From the NCBI RefSeq assembly GCF_019578655.1, contig NC_063259.1, positions 9,598,001 to 9,662,000 of the forward strand: DNA of 64,000 nucleotides, given 5' to 3'. The DNA is from Ricinus communis (taxonomy: Eukaryota; Streptophyta; Magnoliopsida; Malpighiales; Euphorbiaceae). The stretch's first letter is position 1, and every line of letters starts with the position of its first letter. The notes beneath the pieces are model-generated. The model ran no database searches. It had not been told where the DNA came from and saw nothing but the letters and a program-made list of their open reading frames with translations. This document shows positions 1-14,300 of this stretch, in pieces. The translations under genes were made by a program, and so were the position numbers.

Positions 1-585
1 AACTATTTAATTTGGGCCAAATTAGAATTATTGAAAATATATAATTACATATTTACCCTTGCTTTTAAATGTAAAATTACCAAAAAGCCCTTGCCGACAT
101 ATTTAATTATAAAAATACCAAACATACAAATTTTCATTAAAACCCCATATTAATAAAATTATACTTTTAATCCTTATTCCAAATTAAGTTTCCAATTAAA
201 TTCTAACACACAATTAATTTAGTTAACACCATTTGCTAATTAAAATTTATCATTCCCCGCTAATTCTTTTATAAAAATATTATTTACTAATCCTTTCTTA
301 ACTCTCCAATGTGGAATTTTAATTCATATATTCATTTTGGGGAAAATTGAATGACCAAAAAATATAATTTATTTCCCAAATAATTTACTTACTTAATTTC
401 TTAAAAATCAAACTAATTGGATATCGAAAATAATTCTCTTATTTGTGTAGCATTAAAATTCAAAATTGCATTTAAATCATTCCAATTAAACCAAATAAAA
501 ATAAAGTAAAATTTATTTAAATCAAAACTCATTTATTAATTATTATTAATATCATCATTATTAAAGGAAAATTTCGGGTATTACA
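1..585 (-). mobile_element. LTR fragment of the long TGTAAYACCC LTR family, cut by window edge
   Basis: Read on the minus strand this starts TGTAATACCCGAAATTTTCC, close to the starts of the LTRs at 5564 (TGTAACACCCGG) and, on the minus strand, at 59643. Bases 140-215 match the reverse complement of about 5930-6010 in the 5564-8329 LTR. The first 40 bases match the stretch beginning near 59216 in the nested LTR. The satellite starts at 586, directly after the terminal TTACA. The other end lies outside the window, so it cannot be told whether this is a solo LTR or belongs to a full element, and no TSD can be checked. No coding sequence is visible. The family is non-coding LTR sequence, probably Ty3/gypsy (inference from the TG/CA ends and the 5-bp TSDs of its relatives). 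Confidence 0.85.
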
Positions 586-3500
586 GTAATATATTTGTGA
601 GTATGAGAAAACAACCCATAAATGGGTTAATTTAAGAGTATGAGAAAACAACCCCGTAAAAGGGGTATATTTTTCAATATAAGAAAATAACCCCGTAGAA
701 TGTGTAAATTTATAAATTTGAATAAACAACCCCATAATAGTGCTAATAATTTAATATGAGAAAACGACCTAGTAAAAGTGGTGTATTTATGAATATAAGA
801 AAATAACTCGTAAAACGTGTATATTTATGAATATGAGAAAATAACCCCGTAAAAGTAGTGTAATTGCGAGTCTGAGAAAACAGCATCGTAGAAGGGGTAA
901 ATTTTTTAATACGAGAAAACAACCCCGTAATACGAGGATATTTATCAATCGGAGAAAGTAACCCCATAATTTTGGTATATTTGTGAATATGAGAAAACAA
1001 CCCCTTAAAAGGGTTAATTTTAGAATCTGAGAAAACAACCTCGTAAAAGGGGTATATTTGTCGATATAACAAAATAACCCCGTAAAACCTGTAAATTTAT
1101 GAATTTGACCAAACAACCCAATAATAGTGCTAATATTTAACATGAGAAAACGACCCCGTAAAAAGTGGTATATTTATCAATATAAGAAAACAACCCCGTA
1201 AAATGTCTATATTTATGAAACTGAGAAAACAACCCCGTACAAATAGTGTAATTGCGAGTATGAGAAAACATCATCTTAGAAGGGGTAAATTTTTTAATAT
1301 GAGAAAACAACCCCGTAATACAGGGATATTTATCAATCGGAGAATATAACCTCATAATTTTGGAATCTTTGTGAGTATGAGAAAGCAACCCCTTAAATGG
1401 GTTAATTTTAGAGTATGAGAAAACAACCCCGTAAAAAGGGTATATTTTTCGATATAAGAAACTAACCCCGTAAAACGTGTTAATTTATGAATTTGAATAA
1501 ACAACCCCATAATAGTGCTTATAATTTAATATGAGAAAACGACCTCGTAAAAGTGCTATATTTATGAATATAAGAAAATAACCCGTAAAACGTGTATATT
1601 TATGAATATGAGAAAATAACCCCGTAAAAGTAGTGTAATTGCGAGTCCGAGAAAACAGCCTCGTAGAAGGGGTAAATTTTTTAATACGAGAAAACAACCC
1701 CGTATACGGGGATATTTATTAATCGGAGAAAATAAACCCATAATCTTGGTATATTTGTGAATATGAGAAAACAAGCCCTTAAATGGGTTAATTTTAGAGT
1801 ATAAAAAAACAACCCAGTAAAAGGCGTATATTTATCGATATAAAAAAAATAACCCTGTAAAACGTGTAAATTTATGAATTTGATAAAAGAACTCCATTAT
1901 TGTGCTAATAATTTAATAGGAGAGAATGACCCCGTAAAAGTGGTACATTTATCGATATAAGAATAACCCCGTAAAACGTGTATATTTATGAATTTGAGAA
2001 AATAACCCCATAAAAGTAGTGTAATTGCGAGTCTGAGAAAACAACCTCGTAGAAGGTGTAATTTTTTAATATGAGAAAACAACCTCGTAATACGATGATA
2101 TTCATAAATCAGAAAAAATAACCTCATAATTTTGGTATATTTGTGAGTATGAGAAAACAACACCTTAAATGGGTTAATTTTAGAGTATAAGAAAACAACC
2201 CAGTAAAAAGGGGCATATTTGTCGATATAAATAAATAACCCCGTAAAACGTGTAAATTTATGAATTTGACAAAACAACTCTATGATAGTGCTAATCATTT
2301 AGTATGAGAAAACGACCCCGTAAAAGTGGCACATTTATCGATATAGGAAAATAACCCCGTAAAATGCGTATATTTGTGAATATGAGAAAACAATCCAGTA
2401 AAAGTAGTGTAATTGCAAGTCTGAGAAAACAACCTCGTAGAAGTGGTAAATTTTTTAATATAGGGATATTTATCAATCGGAGAAAATAACTCCGTAATTT
2501 TGGTGTATTTGTGAGTATGAGAAAACAACCCCTTAAATGGGTTAATTTTGTAAGATGAGAAAATAATGCCGTAAAAGGGGTATTATTGCCGATATAAGAA
2601 AATAACCCTGTAAGACGTGTGAATTTATGAATTTGACAAAACAACCCTATAATAGTGCTAATAATTTAATATAAGAAAACGATCCCGTAAAACTGGTATA
2701 TTTATCAATACAAGAAAATAACCCCGTAAAACTTCTATATTTATGAATCTGAGAAAACAACCCTGTAAAAGTAGTATAATTGCGAGTCTGAGAAAACAGC
2801 CTCATAGAAGGGGTAAATTTTTCAATATGAGAAAACAACCTCATAAGAAGGATATATTTATAAATACTAGAAAACAACCCCGTAATATGGTAATATTTAT
2901 CAATTGGAGAAAATAACCCAGTAATTTGTGTATATTTGTGAGTATTAAAAAACAACCCTTTAAATGGGTTAATTTTAGAGTATGAGAAAACAACATCATA
3001 AAGGGGTATATTTGTCGATATAAGAAAATAACCCCGTAAAATGTGTAAATTTACGAATTTGACAAAACAACCCAAAAATAGTGCTAATAATTTAATATGA
3101 GAAAATGACCTCGTAAAAGTGGTATATTTATCAATATAAGAGAATGACCCCGTAAAACGTTTATATTTATGAATCTGAGAAAACAACCCCGTAAAAGTGG
3201 TGTAATTGTGAGTCTGAGAAAACAACCTCGTAGAAGTGGTATATTTTTTAAGATGAGAAAACAACCCCCCATAATATGGGGATATTTATCAATCGGAGAA
3301 AATAAACCCCATAATTTTTGTATATTTGTTAGTATGAGAAAACAGCCTCTTAAATGGGTTAATTATATAATATGAGAACATAGCCCCGTAAAAGGGGTAT
3401 ATTTGGTCGATATAAGAAAATAACCCGGTAAAACGTGTAAATTTATGAATTTTACAAAACAACCCCATAATAGTGCTATTAACTTAATATGAGAAAACGA

Positions 3501-5563
3501 TCCTGTAAAAGTGGTATATTTATCTACATAAGAAAATTACCCCGTAAAACGTGTATATTTATGAATATGAGAACACAACCCCAAAAATATAGTGTAATTG
3601 CAGATCTGAGAAAAAGCCTCGTAGAAGGGGTAAATTTTTTAATATGAGAAAACAACACTGTAATTTTGGTATATTTTTTAGTATGAGAAAACAACCCCTT
3701 CAATGGGTTAATTTTATAATATAAGAAAACAACCCGTAAAAGGGGTATGTTTGTCGATATAAAAAGATAACCACGAAAAACGTGTAAATTTATGAATTTG
3801 ACAAAACAACTCCATAATAGTGTAATAATTCAGTTTGAGAAAACGACCCCAAAAAAGTAGTGTATTTGCGAGTCTGAGAAAACAGCCACGTAGAACGAGA
3901 AATATTTTTAATATAATATGAGAAAACAACCCCATAAAAGGGGTATATTTGTCGATATAAGAAAATAACCTTGTAAAACCTATAAATTTATGAATTTGAG
4001 AAAACAACGCCATAATAGTGCTAATAATTTAATATGAGAAAATGATCCCGTAAAAGTGGTATATTTATCAATATAAGAAAATATCCCCATAAAATGTGTA
4101 TATTTATGAATCTAAGAAACCAACCCCGTAAAATTAGTGTAATTGCGAGTCTGAGAAAACAACCTCGAAGTAGGGGTAAATTTTTAATATGAGAAAACAA
4201 CCCCGTAATACGGGGGTATTTATCAATCGGAGAAAATAACCCCGTAATTTTGGTATATTTGTGAGTATGAGAAAACAACCCCTTAAATGGGTTAATTTTA
4301 TAATATGAGGAAACAACCCCATAAAAGGGGTATATTTGTCGATATAAGAAAATAACCCCGTAAAATGTGTATATTTATGAATTTGTCAAAACAACCCCAT
4401 AATAGTGCTAATAATTTAATATGAGAAAACGACCCCGTAAAAGTGGTATATTTATCAATATAAGAAAATAACCATGTAAAACGTGTAAATTTATGAATTT
4501 GTCAAAACAACGCCATAATAGTGCTAATAATATTATATGAGAAAACGACCTTGTAAATGTGGTATATTTATCAATATATGAAAATAACCCCGTAAAATAT
4601 GTATATTTATGAAAATGAGAAAATAACACCGTAAAAGTAGTGTGATTGCGAGTCTGAGAAAACAGTCTCGTAGAAGGGGTAAATTTTTTAATATGAGAAA
4701 TCAACACTGTAATACCAGGATGTTTATCAATCGGAGAAAATAATTCTGTAATTTTGGTATATTTGTGAGTATGAGAAAACAACCCCTTAAATGGGTTAAT
4801 TTTATGATATGAGAAAACAACCCCATAAAAGGGGTATATTTGTCGATATAAGAAAAGAACCACGTAAAATGTGTATATTTATGAATTTGTCAAAACAACT
4901 CCATAATAGTGCCAATAATTTAATATGAGAAAATGACCTCGTAAAAGTGGTATATTTATCAATATAAGAAAATAACCATGTAAAACGTGTAAATTTATGA
5001 AATTGTCAAAATAATGCCTTAATAGTGCTAATAATGTTATATGAGAAAACGACCCCATAAGAGTGGTATATTTATCAATATACGGAGATAACCCCGTAAA
5101 ACATGTATATTTATGAATAAGAGAAAACAAACTCGTAAAAGTAGTGTAATTGCGAGTCTGAGAAAACAGCCTCGTAGAAGGGGTAAATTTTTTAATATGA
5201 GAAATCAACACTGTAATACCAGGATGTTTATCAATCGGAGAAAATAATTCTGTAATTTTGGTATATTTGTGTGTATGAGAAAACAACCCCTTAAAAGGGT
5301 TAATTTTATAATATGAGAAAACAACCCCATAAAAGGGGTATATTTGTCGATATAAGAAAATAACCCCGTAAAATGTGTATATTTATGAATTTTTCAAAAC
5401 AACCCCATAATAGTGCTAATAATTTAATATGAGAAAACGACCCCGAAAAAGTGGTATATTTATCAATATAAAAAAATAACCATATAAAACGTGTAAATTT
5501 ATGAATTTGTCAAAACAACGCCATAATAGTGCTAATAATATTATATGAGAAAACGACCTTGTA
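586..5563 (+). repeat. Satellite block A, first part: 39-bp monomers in a 10-monomer higher-order repeat
   Basis: The whole stretch is a head-to-tail array of 38-39 bp monomers. Each has a GAGAAAACAACC stretch, a CCCCGTA core and a TATATTT-type tail. Successive monomers differ in a fixed order, and the same order returns every 386-390 bp. Landmarks are the monomer containing GGGTTAATTTTAGAG (near 1399, 1785 and 2170), the one with GTGCTAATAATTTAA, the one with GTAGTGTAATTGCGAG and the one with CCCGTAATACGGGG. About twelve to thirteen HOR copies fit. The copy near 2830-2905 has an extra monomer. The long open frames seen here on both strands are a side effect of a 39-bp (13-codon) unit and are not genes. 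Confidence 0.95.
1376..1761 (+). repeat. Representative 10-monomer HOR copy of block A
   Basis: This 386-bp copy can be cut into ten monomers of 38-39 bp, lettered here a to j: (a) ending GGGTTAATTTTAGAG, (b) ending TTTTTCGA, (c) with GTAAAACGTG, (d) with CATAATAGTGCT, (e) starting TATGAGAAAACGACC, (f) again with GTAAAACGTG, (g) with GTAGTGTAATTGCGAG, (h) with CGTAGAAGGGGTAAATTT, (i) with a near-perfect CCCGTATACGGGG palindrome, and (j) starting TCGGAGAAAATAA. The next (a) monomer begins at 1762. The neighbouring copies show the same order, which makes the unit a higher-order repeat and not a simple tandem array. Confidence 0.85.
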
Positions 5564-8329
5564 TGTAACACCCGGAATTTTTTTTTTATATATTTAATAA
5601 TGAGTTTTTATTTAAGTTAATTTTAGCTTCATTATTATTGGGTTTAATTTGAAATGATTTAATGAAAAATTTAATATTAATCAAATAAATGAGTTATTTT
5701 CTATACCCAATTAGTTTAAAATTTTAAGAAATTATTCAAGTAAACTATTTGAGAAATGATTATATTTTGGTTATTCAAATTTTCCCAAATGCATATTTAT
5801 ATAGGTAAAATTATATGTTGGAAAATTTTGGAAGAAATTATAAAGGATGTTTTTATAAAAGAATTTTGGGAAAATTGGTATTATAATTGATTAGTAGTAT
5901 TAAATTTTAAGTTGAAAATTGATTATTTAATTTAATTGTGTGTAGGATTTAATTGGAGGATTATTTTGGAATAAGGATTAAAAGTATAATTTTATTTTTG
6001 TGAGGGTTTAATGGAATCGGGGAGAGAGAAAAGAAAGAAGGAAGAAGAAGAAAGGGAGGAGAGAGAGAGGCGTCGGCGTCCATGGTGGGCCAGACCCGGA
6101 AATGACCAGTGGCGTGGTGTCGGAGAGGCCTTAGCAGCACAGCGGGCACCTGCGATGGTGGCAGTGGAGAGCAGGTGGCGGCGTGGCCGGAGGCGGCGGA
6201 TAGCCTTGAGCGTGTCGGCAACTTCAGCGTCGTTCCAGTAGCGTTCCGCGGCCTTCCGGCCGATCTTGGTGGCGATCGGCTCCCCTTGGAGAGAGCTTCC
6301 TTTGGCGGTGGCGGCGTGGTTTGGTGGCGGAGGAGGGATTACTGGCGAAGTGGTGGCAGCCGTGTTTGGTTTTCGGCGAGCTCCGGTGGAGGATGGATGA
6401 TCGGAGGATGTATCCCGACTCTTCGGCTCAAGCTTCGCGATGGCCTTGGTTTCGTGGCTGACGAACCGTTTCGCGAATCGGCGATTGAGATCGTCCGCAA
6501 ATCTCCGGATGATCCGGGTGTCGGATCAAAAATCGAAAGTGGGGATCGTCATCAGGCAGCGTGTCGTTGTGAGTAGATGGTATTTCGGATCGTTGATTCG
6601 GACTCGTGGTACAGAGATCGGCCAAAGCGATCGGCGTCGGTGTTCTTTGGCCCGTTAATTTTAAATTCTTAGTTTAATTGTGTCTATTGGATTATATTGT
6701 GTATTTGATGATATTGTGAGTCAAAATAATTATGCAATAGGTTTACTGCCTTGTATTTCTTTTTGTCGTGTGGCGGGTCGGGAAATAGTGAAGTTTGGGG
6801 ACGACTCCGTTGTTTTAATTGTTGGATATTTAGAGTGTTTTGGCGGGGTCTGGACCCGTTTTACCGGGGTAATGTTCGTGTTGTGGGAGGTTCTGCCGGA
6901 TTGTAGAATTCTCCGAGTCGAGATTCTTTAGATAGTCAGTCCTAGGAGTCTAGACCTAGGATTAATGATCGATTGTTTCAGCTGCTTTGATAAATTGTTT
7001 TCCGTGATTAGATGATCTGTTCGGCTCGCTCGGCCCAACCTAGGCATCGGAGCGAGCTAGGAGGCTCAACTCGTGAGTTAAAGTCATTTAATCCTTGCGC
7101 TATCATAGTCCGATTTTAATATGCTATTTAGAATTTGTGCTTAATATGATTATTAGTATCGCAAAATAAATGATTTCACTTGATTATTAATATTTGAAAT
7201 AATATAAATATTATTATTAGTATGTTATAATAAGACAAACGTTATTATTTTTTCCCCTCACAAATTGCACGTTGTTTTATCTTAAATCTTTATTCTTTAT
7301 TTCGATATGTGTTGGATGAGTTCATCAGATAATGATATTTATTATATGTGATGATTGCGAATTGGGAAATGTGGCTTGTAGAACATGCCGCCTGATGGGT
7401 TACATCAGGACCGTGTGCACACCGGTAATGATCATGGACATGTAATAAGATTTTCATGGGTTTGCCCTGGTCGAGCATGGCTCTCTGGGCTGATTTGTGT
7501 AAATTGCCGGAGGTAAGGTCCCTGGTCGAGCATTGCTCTCGGGGCGCCAGTCTTATTGGATTAAGAGAGCCGAATGGCTACTAGATTTCTTATTTGGATA
7601 CTTAAGTGACCATATCGGAGGTAAGGTCCCTGGTCGAGCATTACCCCGGCCATCTTATTGGATTAAGAGAGCCGAATGGCTACTAGATTTTGGGGTTTAG
7701 GGTTCTACCGAGCCACTCGTCCCGTAAAAGTAAAAATATATTTTTATTTATTCATTTATTAATTTATTGTGGTATGATTATAATATGGATTGTATTTACG
7801 TGCATGGTTGATATTTTGATTCGAATGATTAATATTTTATGTGAAGGAAATAGTAGGGTAAGGATTATAGTATGGTTTGATATAACGATTTGAATAATCT
7901 ATGATTTCCGAGGAAGAAGCAATAGTCCCTAGATTATTTGATTTTAACTCACTCGACCCATACCCATTTATATTCTTTTCAGATTTGTGGACCGTTAGTT
8001 CTCCCGCGACTCTTATTCAAAGAATCCGACTCCTTCATCATCGGGTGATGTATTTGATTTGGTATGTAAATTGGTAAATCTTAGATTCTCCGCGGTAGTA
8101 ATAGTAGATGTATCAGTTTGTAAATTTTCCGAGTTTCAGTCTCGCCTAGTTCTTCCGCGACCGATTAAATTATGTAAAATGTAGCATTTAAGATAATTTA
8201 TGGTTTTAATAATATTAATTTGAGATGAGATTTGTTTAAACTGGAGTGTCGGGTTACTACTTGCCTCGGTGGTTTTAAGCCTACCCATTCCCTAGTGCCG
8301 GTCATGGGCCCACGGGTGGGGTCGTGACA
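5564..8329 (+). mobile_element. Solo LTR (2766 bp), long LTR family, TSD TTGTA
   Basis: The element starts TGTAACACCCGG and ends GGGGTCGTGACA, giving TG...CA ends. It is flanked by a perfect 5-bp TSD, TTGTA, at 5559-5563 and 8330-8334. Removing the element and one TSD copy restores a normal satellite monomer, ACGACCTTGTAAATGTGG, almost identical to one at about 4545-4565. There is no internal region, PBS or second LTR, so it is a solo LTR left by LTR-LTR recombination. Inside it, AT-rich sequence is followed by a GA-rich tract (about 6011-6075) and a GC-rich segment to about 6650. Open frames in the GC-rich segment (for example 6109-6576) are not kept in frame in the relative at 56815-59643, so I treat them as non-coding. 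A 5-bp TSD fits Ty3/gypsy; the lineage is not clear. Confidence 0.93.
7508..7690 (+). repeat. Direct duplication (108-bp period) inside the solo LTR
   Basis: CGGAGGTAAGGTCCCTGGTC at 7508 recurs at 7616. Both copies run through ATTGGATTAAGAGAGCCGAA to CTACTAGATTT, ending at 7588 and 7690. A shorter piece of the same motif (GGTCGAGCATGGCTCTC) also lies just upstream near 7470. The related LTR at 35565-37505 has a single copy near 36870-36960, and the inverted LTR at 56815-59643 has a diverged pair near 57480-57640. The duplication is therefore a subfamily feature within the LTR. Confidence 0.75.
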
Positions 8330-11300
8330 TTGTAAATGTGGTATATTTATCAATATATAAAAATAACCCCGTAAAATATGTATATTTATGAATATGAGTA
8401 AACAACCCCGTAAAAGTAGTGTAATTGCGAGTCTGAGAAAACAGCCTCGTAGAAGGGGTAAATTTTTTAATATGAGAAATCAACACTGTAATACCAGGAT
8501 GTTTATCAACCGGAGAAAATAATTCTGTAATTTTGGTATATTTGTGAGTATGAGAAAACAACCCCTTAAATGGGTTAATTTTATAATATGTGAAAATAAC
8601 CCCATAAAAGGGTTATATTTGTCGATATAAGAAAATAACCTCGTAAAACATATAAACTTATGAATTTGAGAAAACAACCCCATAATAGTGCTAATAATTT
8701 AATATGAGAAAACTACCTCGTAAAAGTGGTCTATTTATCAATATAAGAAAATATCCCCATAAAACGTGTATTTTCATGAATGTAAGAAAACAACCTCGCA
8801 AAATTTGTGTAATTGTGAGTCTGAGAAAACAGCCTCGTAGTAGGGGTAAATTTTTTAATATGAGAAAACAACCCCGTAATACAGGGGTATTTATCAATCT
8901 GGGAAAATAATCTCGTAATTTTGGTATATTTGTGAGTATGAGAAAACAACCCCTTAAATAGGTTAATTTTATAATGTGAGAAAACAACCCCATAAAAGGG
9001 TTATATTTGTCGATATAAGAAAATAACCCCGTAAAACGTGTATATTTATGAATTTGTCAAAACAACCCCAAAATAGTGCTAATAATTTAATATGAGAAAA
9101 CGACCTCGTAAAAGTGCTATATTTATCAATATAAGAAAATAACCCAGTAAAACATGTAAATTTATGAATTTGTCAAAACAACGGCTTAATAGTGTTAATA
9201 ATATTATATGAGAAAACGACCCCATAAGAGTGGTATATTTATCAATATACGAAGGTAACTCCGTAAAACATGTATATTTATGAATCAGAGAAAACAAACT
9301 CGTAAAAGTAGTGTAATTACGAGTCTGAGAAAACATCCACGTAGAAGGGGTAAATTTCTTAATATTGGAAAACAACTCCGTAAGAGGTGTACATTTATAA
9401 ATATTAGAAAATAACCCCATAATACGGGAATATTTATCAATCGGAGAAAATAACCCCGTAAATTTGGTATATTTGTGAGTATGAAAAAACAACACCTTAA
9501 ATGGGTTAATTTTATGATATGAGAAAACAACTCGTAAAAGGGGTATATTTGTCGATATAAGAAAATAGCCTCGTAAAACGTGTAAATTTATGAATTTGAC
9601 AAAATAACTCTATAATAGTGCTAATCATTTAATATGAGAAAAGGACCCCATAAAAAGTATATTTATAAATATATGAAAATAACTCCACCAAACGTGCATA
9701 TTTATGAATCTGAGAAAACAACCCCGTAAAAGTAGTGTAATTGCGAGTCTAAGAAAACAGCCTCATAGAAGGGGTAAATTTTTAATATGAGTAAACAACC
9801 CCGTAAGAGGCGTATATTTATAAATATTAGAAAACAAGCCCGCAATACAGGGATATTTACCAATCGGAGAAAATAACCTCGTAATTTTGGAATATTTGTG
9901 AGTATAAAAAACAACGCCTTAAATGTGTTAATTTTAGAATATGAGAAAACAAACCCGTAAAAGGGGTATATTTGTCGATATAAGAAAATAACCCCGTAAA
10001 ATGTGTAAATTTATGACTTTGATAAAATAACCTCAAAATAGTGCTAATAATTTAATCTGAGAAAACGACCCCGTAAAAGTGGTATATTTATCAATATAAG
10101 AAAATAACCTTGTAAAACGTATATATTTATGAATTTGAGAAACAACCCCTAAAAGTAGAGTGATTGCGAGTCTGAGAAAATAGCCTCGTGGAAGCGGTAA
10201 ATTTTTAATATGAGAAAACAACCATGTAATACGGGGATATTTATCAATCGGAGAAAATAACTCCGTAATTTTGGTGTATTTGTGAGTATGAGAAAACAAT
10301 CCCTTAAATAGGTTAATTTTATAATATGAGAAAACAACCCCGTAAAAGGGGTATATTTATCGATATAAGAAAATAACCCCGTAAAACGTGTAAATTTATG
10401 AATTTGAGAAAACAACCCCATAATAGTGCTAATAATTTAATATGAGAAAACGACCTTGTAAAAGTAGTATATTTATCAATATAAGAAAATAACACAGTAA
10501 AATTTGTATATTTATGAATATGAGAAAACAACTCCGTAAAAGTAGTGTAATTGCGAGTTTGAGAAAACAGCCTCGTAGAAGGGGTAAATTTTTTTAATAT
10601 GAGAAAACATCCCCGTGAAAGGGTTATATTTATAAATATTAGAAAACAACCCCGTAATACGGTGATATTTATTAATCGGAGCAAATAACCCGGTAATTTG
10701 TGCATATTTATGAGTATCGGAAAACCACCCTTAAATGGGTTAATTCTAGAGTATGAGAAAACAAAATCGTAAAAGGAGTATATTTGTCGATATAAGAAAA
10801 CAACCCCGTAAAACACGTAATTTTATCAATTTGACAAAACAACCCCAAAATGGTGCTAATAATTTAATATGAGAAAACAACCCCGTAAAGTGGTATATTT
10901 ATCAATATAAAAAAATAACCCTGTAAAATGTGTATATTTATGAATCTGAGAGAACAATCCCGTAAAAGTAGTGGAACTGGGAGTTTGATAAAATAGCCTC
11001 GTAGAATGGGTAAATTTTTTAATATGAGAAAATAACCCCGTAATAGGGGTATATTTATAAATATTAGAAAATAACCTTGTAATACAAGAATGTTTATCAA
11101 TCAGAGAAAATAATCCCGCAATCTTGGTATATTTGTGAGTATGGGAAAATAACTCCTAAATGGGTTAATTTTAGAGTAAGAGAAAACAACCCCGTAAAGG
11201 GGGTATATATGTCGATATAAGAAAATAATCCCATAAAACGCGTAAATTTATGAATTTGACAAAACAACCCCATAATAGTGCTAATAATTTAATATGAGAA

Positions 11301-14300
11301 TACGACCCCGTAAAAGTAGTATATTTATCAATATAAGAAAATAATCCGTAAAACATGTATATTTATGAATCTGAGAAAACAACCCCGTAAAAGTAGTGTA
11401 ATTGCGAGTCGGAGAAAACAGCCTCAGTAAAAGGGGTAAAATTTTTAATATGAGAAAACAACCTCGTTATACGAGGATATTTATCAATCAGAGAAAATAA
11501 CCCCGTAATTTTGGCATATCTGTGAGTATGAGAAAATAACCCCTTAAATGGGTTAATTTTATAATATGAGAAAACATCTCGTAAAAGGGGTATATTTGTG
11601 GATATAAGAAAATAGCCCCGTAAAACTTGTAAATTTATGAATTTGACAAAACAACTCTATAATAGTGCTAATAATTTAATATGAGAAAACGATCCTGTAA
11701 AAGTGGTGTATTTATCGGTATAAGAAAATAACCCCGTAAAATGTGTATATTTATGAATGTGAGAAGACAACACCGTGAAAGTAGTGGAATTGTGAGTCTG
11801 AGAAAACAGCCTCGTAGAAGGGGTAAATTTTTTAATATGAGAAAACAACACCGTAATACGGGAATATTTATCATCCGAATAAAATAACCCCGTAATTTTG
11901 ATATATTTGTGAGTATGGGAAAACAACCCCTTAAATAGATTAATTTTAGAGTATGATAAAACAATCCTGTAAAAGGGGTATATTTATGGATATAAGAAAA
12001 TAACCCGTAAAACATATAAATTTATGAATTTACCAAAATAACCCAATAATAGTGCGAAGAATTTAATATGAGAGAATGACATTGTAATACGGGGATATTT
12101 ATCAATCGAAGAAAATAACCCCGTAATTTTGGTATATTTGTGAGTATGAGAAAACAATCCCTTAAATGGGTTAACTTTGTAATTTGAGAAAACAACCACA
12201 TAAAAGGGATATATTTGCCGATATAAGAAAATAACCCTCATAAGACGTGTGAATTTATGAATTTGACAAAACAACCCCATATGCTAATAATTTAATATGA
12301 GAAACATCTCCGCAGCGATATATTTATCAATATAAGAAAATAACTCCAGAAAACCTGTGATATTTATAAATCTAACAAAGCAACCTCGTAGGAAAAGTAA
12401 TCAGAATTTGCGTAGTCTTAAAAAACCTGGATCAGAAGGGTAAATTTTTAATATGAGAAAACAACCCCGTAAGACGGGATATTTATCAACTGGAGAGAAT
12501 AACCCATAATTTTGTATATCGAGTATGAGAAAACAACAAACTTTTGGGAGGCGAGAAAATAACCTCAAAAAAGGGTATCGACATATAAGATAAACTCCGT
12601 GAAAACTAAATTTATGAATTTGACAAAACAACCCCAAAGTAGTGCTAATAATTTAATATGAGAAAATGACCCCGTAAAAGTGGTATATTTATGCATATAA
12701 GAAAATAACCTCATAAAACATGTATTTTTATGAATCTGAGAAAACAACCTTGTAAAAATAGTGTAATTGCGAGTATGAGAAAACAGCCTCGTAGAATGGC
12801 TAAATTTTTTAATATGAGAAAACAACCCTGTAATACGGGGATATTTATTAATCGGAGAAAATAACCCCGTAATTTTTTTATTTTTGTGAGTATGAGAAAA
12901 CAAACCCTAAAATGGTTTAATTTTAGAATATAAGAAAACAACCCCGTAAAAGCGATATATTTGTCAATATAACAAAATAACCCCGAAAAACGTGTAAATT
13001 GATGAATTTGAAAAAACAACCCCATAATAGTGCTAATAATTTAATATGAGAAAACGACCCCATAAAAGTATTATATTTATCAATATAAGAAAATCACAGT
13101 AAAACTTGTATATATATGAATCTGAGAAAACAACCCCGTAAAAGTAGTATAATTATGAGTCTGAGAAAACAGCCTCGTAGAAGGGGTATATTTTTTAATA
13201 TGAGAAAACAACCCCGTAATACGAGGATATTTATCAATCGGAGAAAATAACCACGTAATTTGTGCATATTTGTGAGTATCTGAAAAAACACTTAAATGGG
13301 TTAATTTTAGACTGTGAGAAAACAACATCGTAAATGGGTTATATTTGTCAATATAAGAAAATAACCCCGTAAAACATGTAAATTTTAAATTTGACAAAAC
13401 AACCCCAAAATAGTGCTAATAATTTAATATGAGAAAATGACCCCGTAAAAGTGGTATATTTATCAATATAAAAAGATAACCCCGTAAAACATGTATATTT
13501 ATGAAGTCGGAAAACAACCCCGTAGTAGTAATTGGTAGTCCGAAAATACCGTGAGAAAGGGTAAATTTTTTAATATAAGAAAACAACCCCGTACTATGGA
13601 AATATTTATCAATCAGAGAAAATCACCTATAATTTTGCTATATTTGGGAGTATGAGAAAACAATCCGTTAAATTGGTTAATTTTAGAGTATGAGAAAACA
13701 ACTCTATAAAAGAGGTATATTCATCGATATAAGAAAATATCCTCGTAAAACGTGTAAATTTGTGAATTTGACAAAACAACCCCAATATAGTGCTAATAAT
13801 TTAATATGAGAAAGCGACCCCGTAAAAGTGGTATATTTATCAATATAAAAAATAACCAAGTGAAACGTGTATATTAATGAATCTGAGAAAACAACCCCGT
13901 AAAAGTAGTCTAATTACGAGTTTGAGAAAATAGCCTCGTAGAAGGGGTATATTTTTTAATATCAGAAAACATCCCCGTAATACGGGGATATTTATCAATC
14001 GGAGAAATAACCCCGTAATTTCGGTATATTTGGGAGTATGAGAAAACAATCCCTTAAATGGGTTAATTTTAGAGTATGAGAAAACAACCCCATAAAAGTG
14101 GTATATTTGTCGATATAAGAAAATAACCCCGCAAAACGTGTAAATTTATGAATTTGACAAAATAACCCCATAATTGTGTTAATTATTTAATATGAGAAAA
14201 CGACACCGTAAAAGTGATATGTTTATCAACATAAAAAAACTACCCCGTAAAACGTGTATATTTATGAATATGAGAAAAGAACCCCGTAAAAGTAGTGTAA

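Noticed and set aside
6011..6660. GC-rich open frames (for example 6109-6576) as a possible captured gene in the solo LTR
   Set aside because: The corresponding region of the sister LTR (58530-59087) keeps nucleotide similarity but not the reading frame, and overlapping frames are open on both strands, as expected of GC-rich non-coding LTR sequence.
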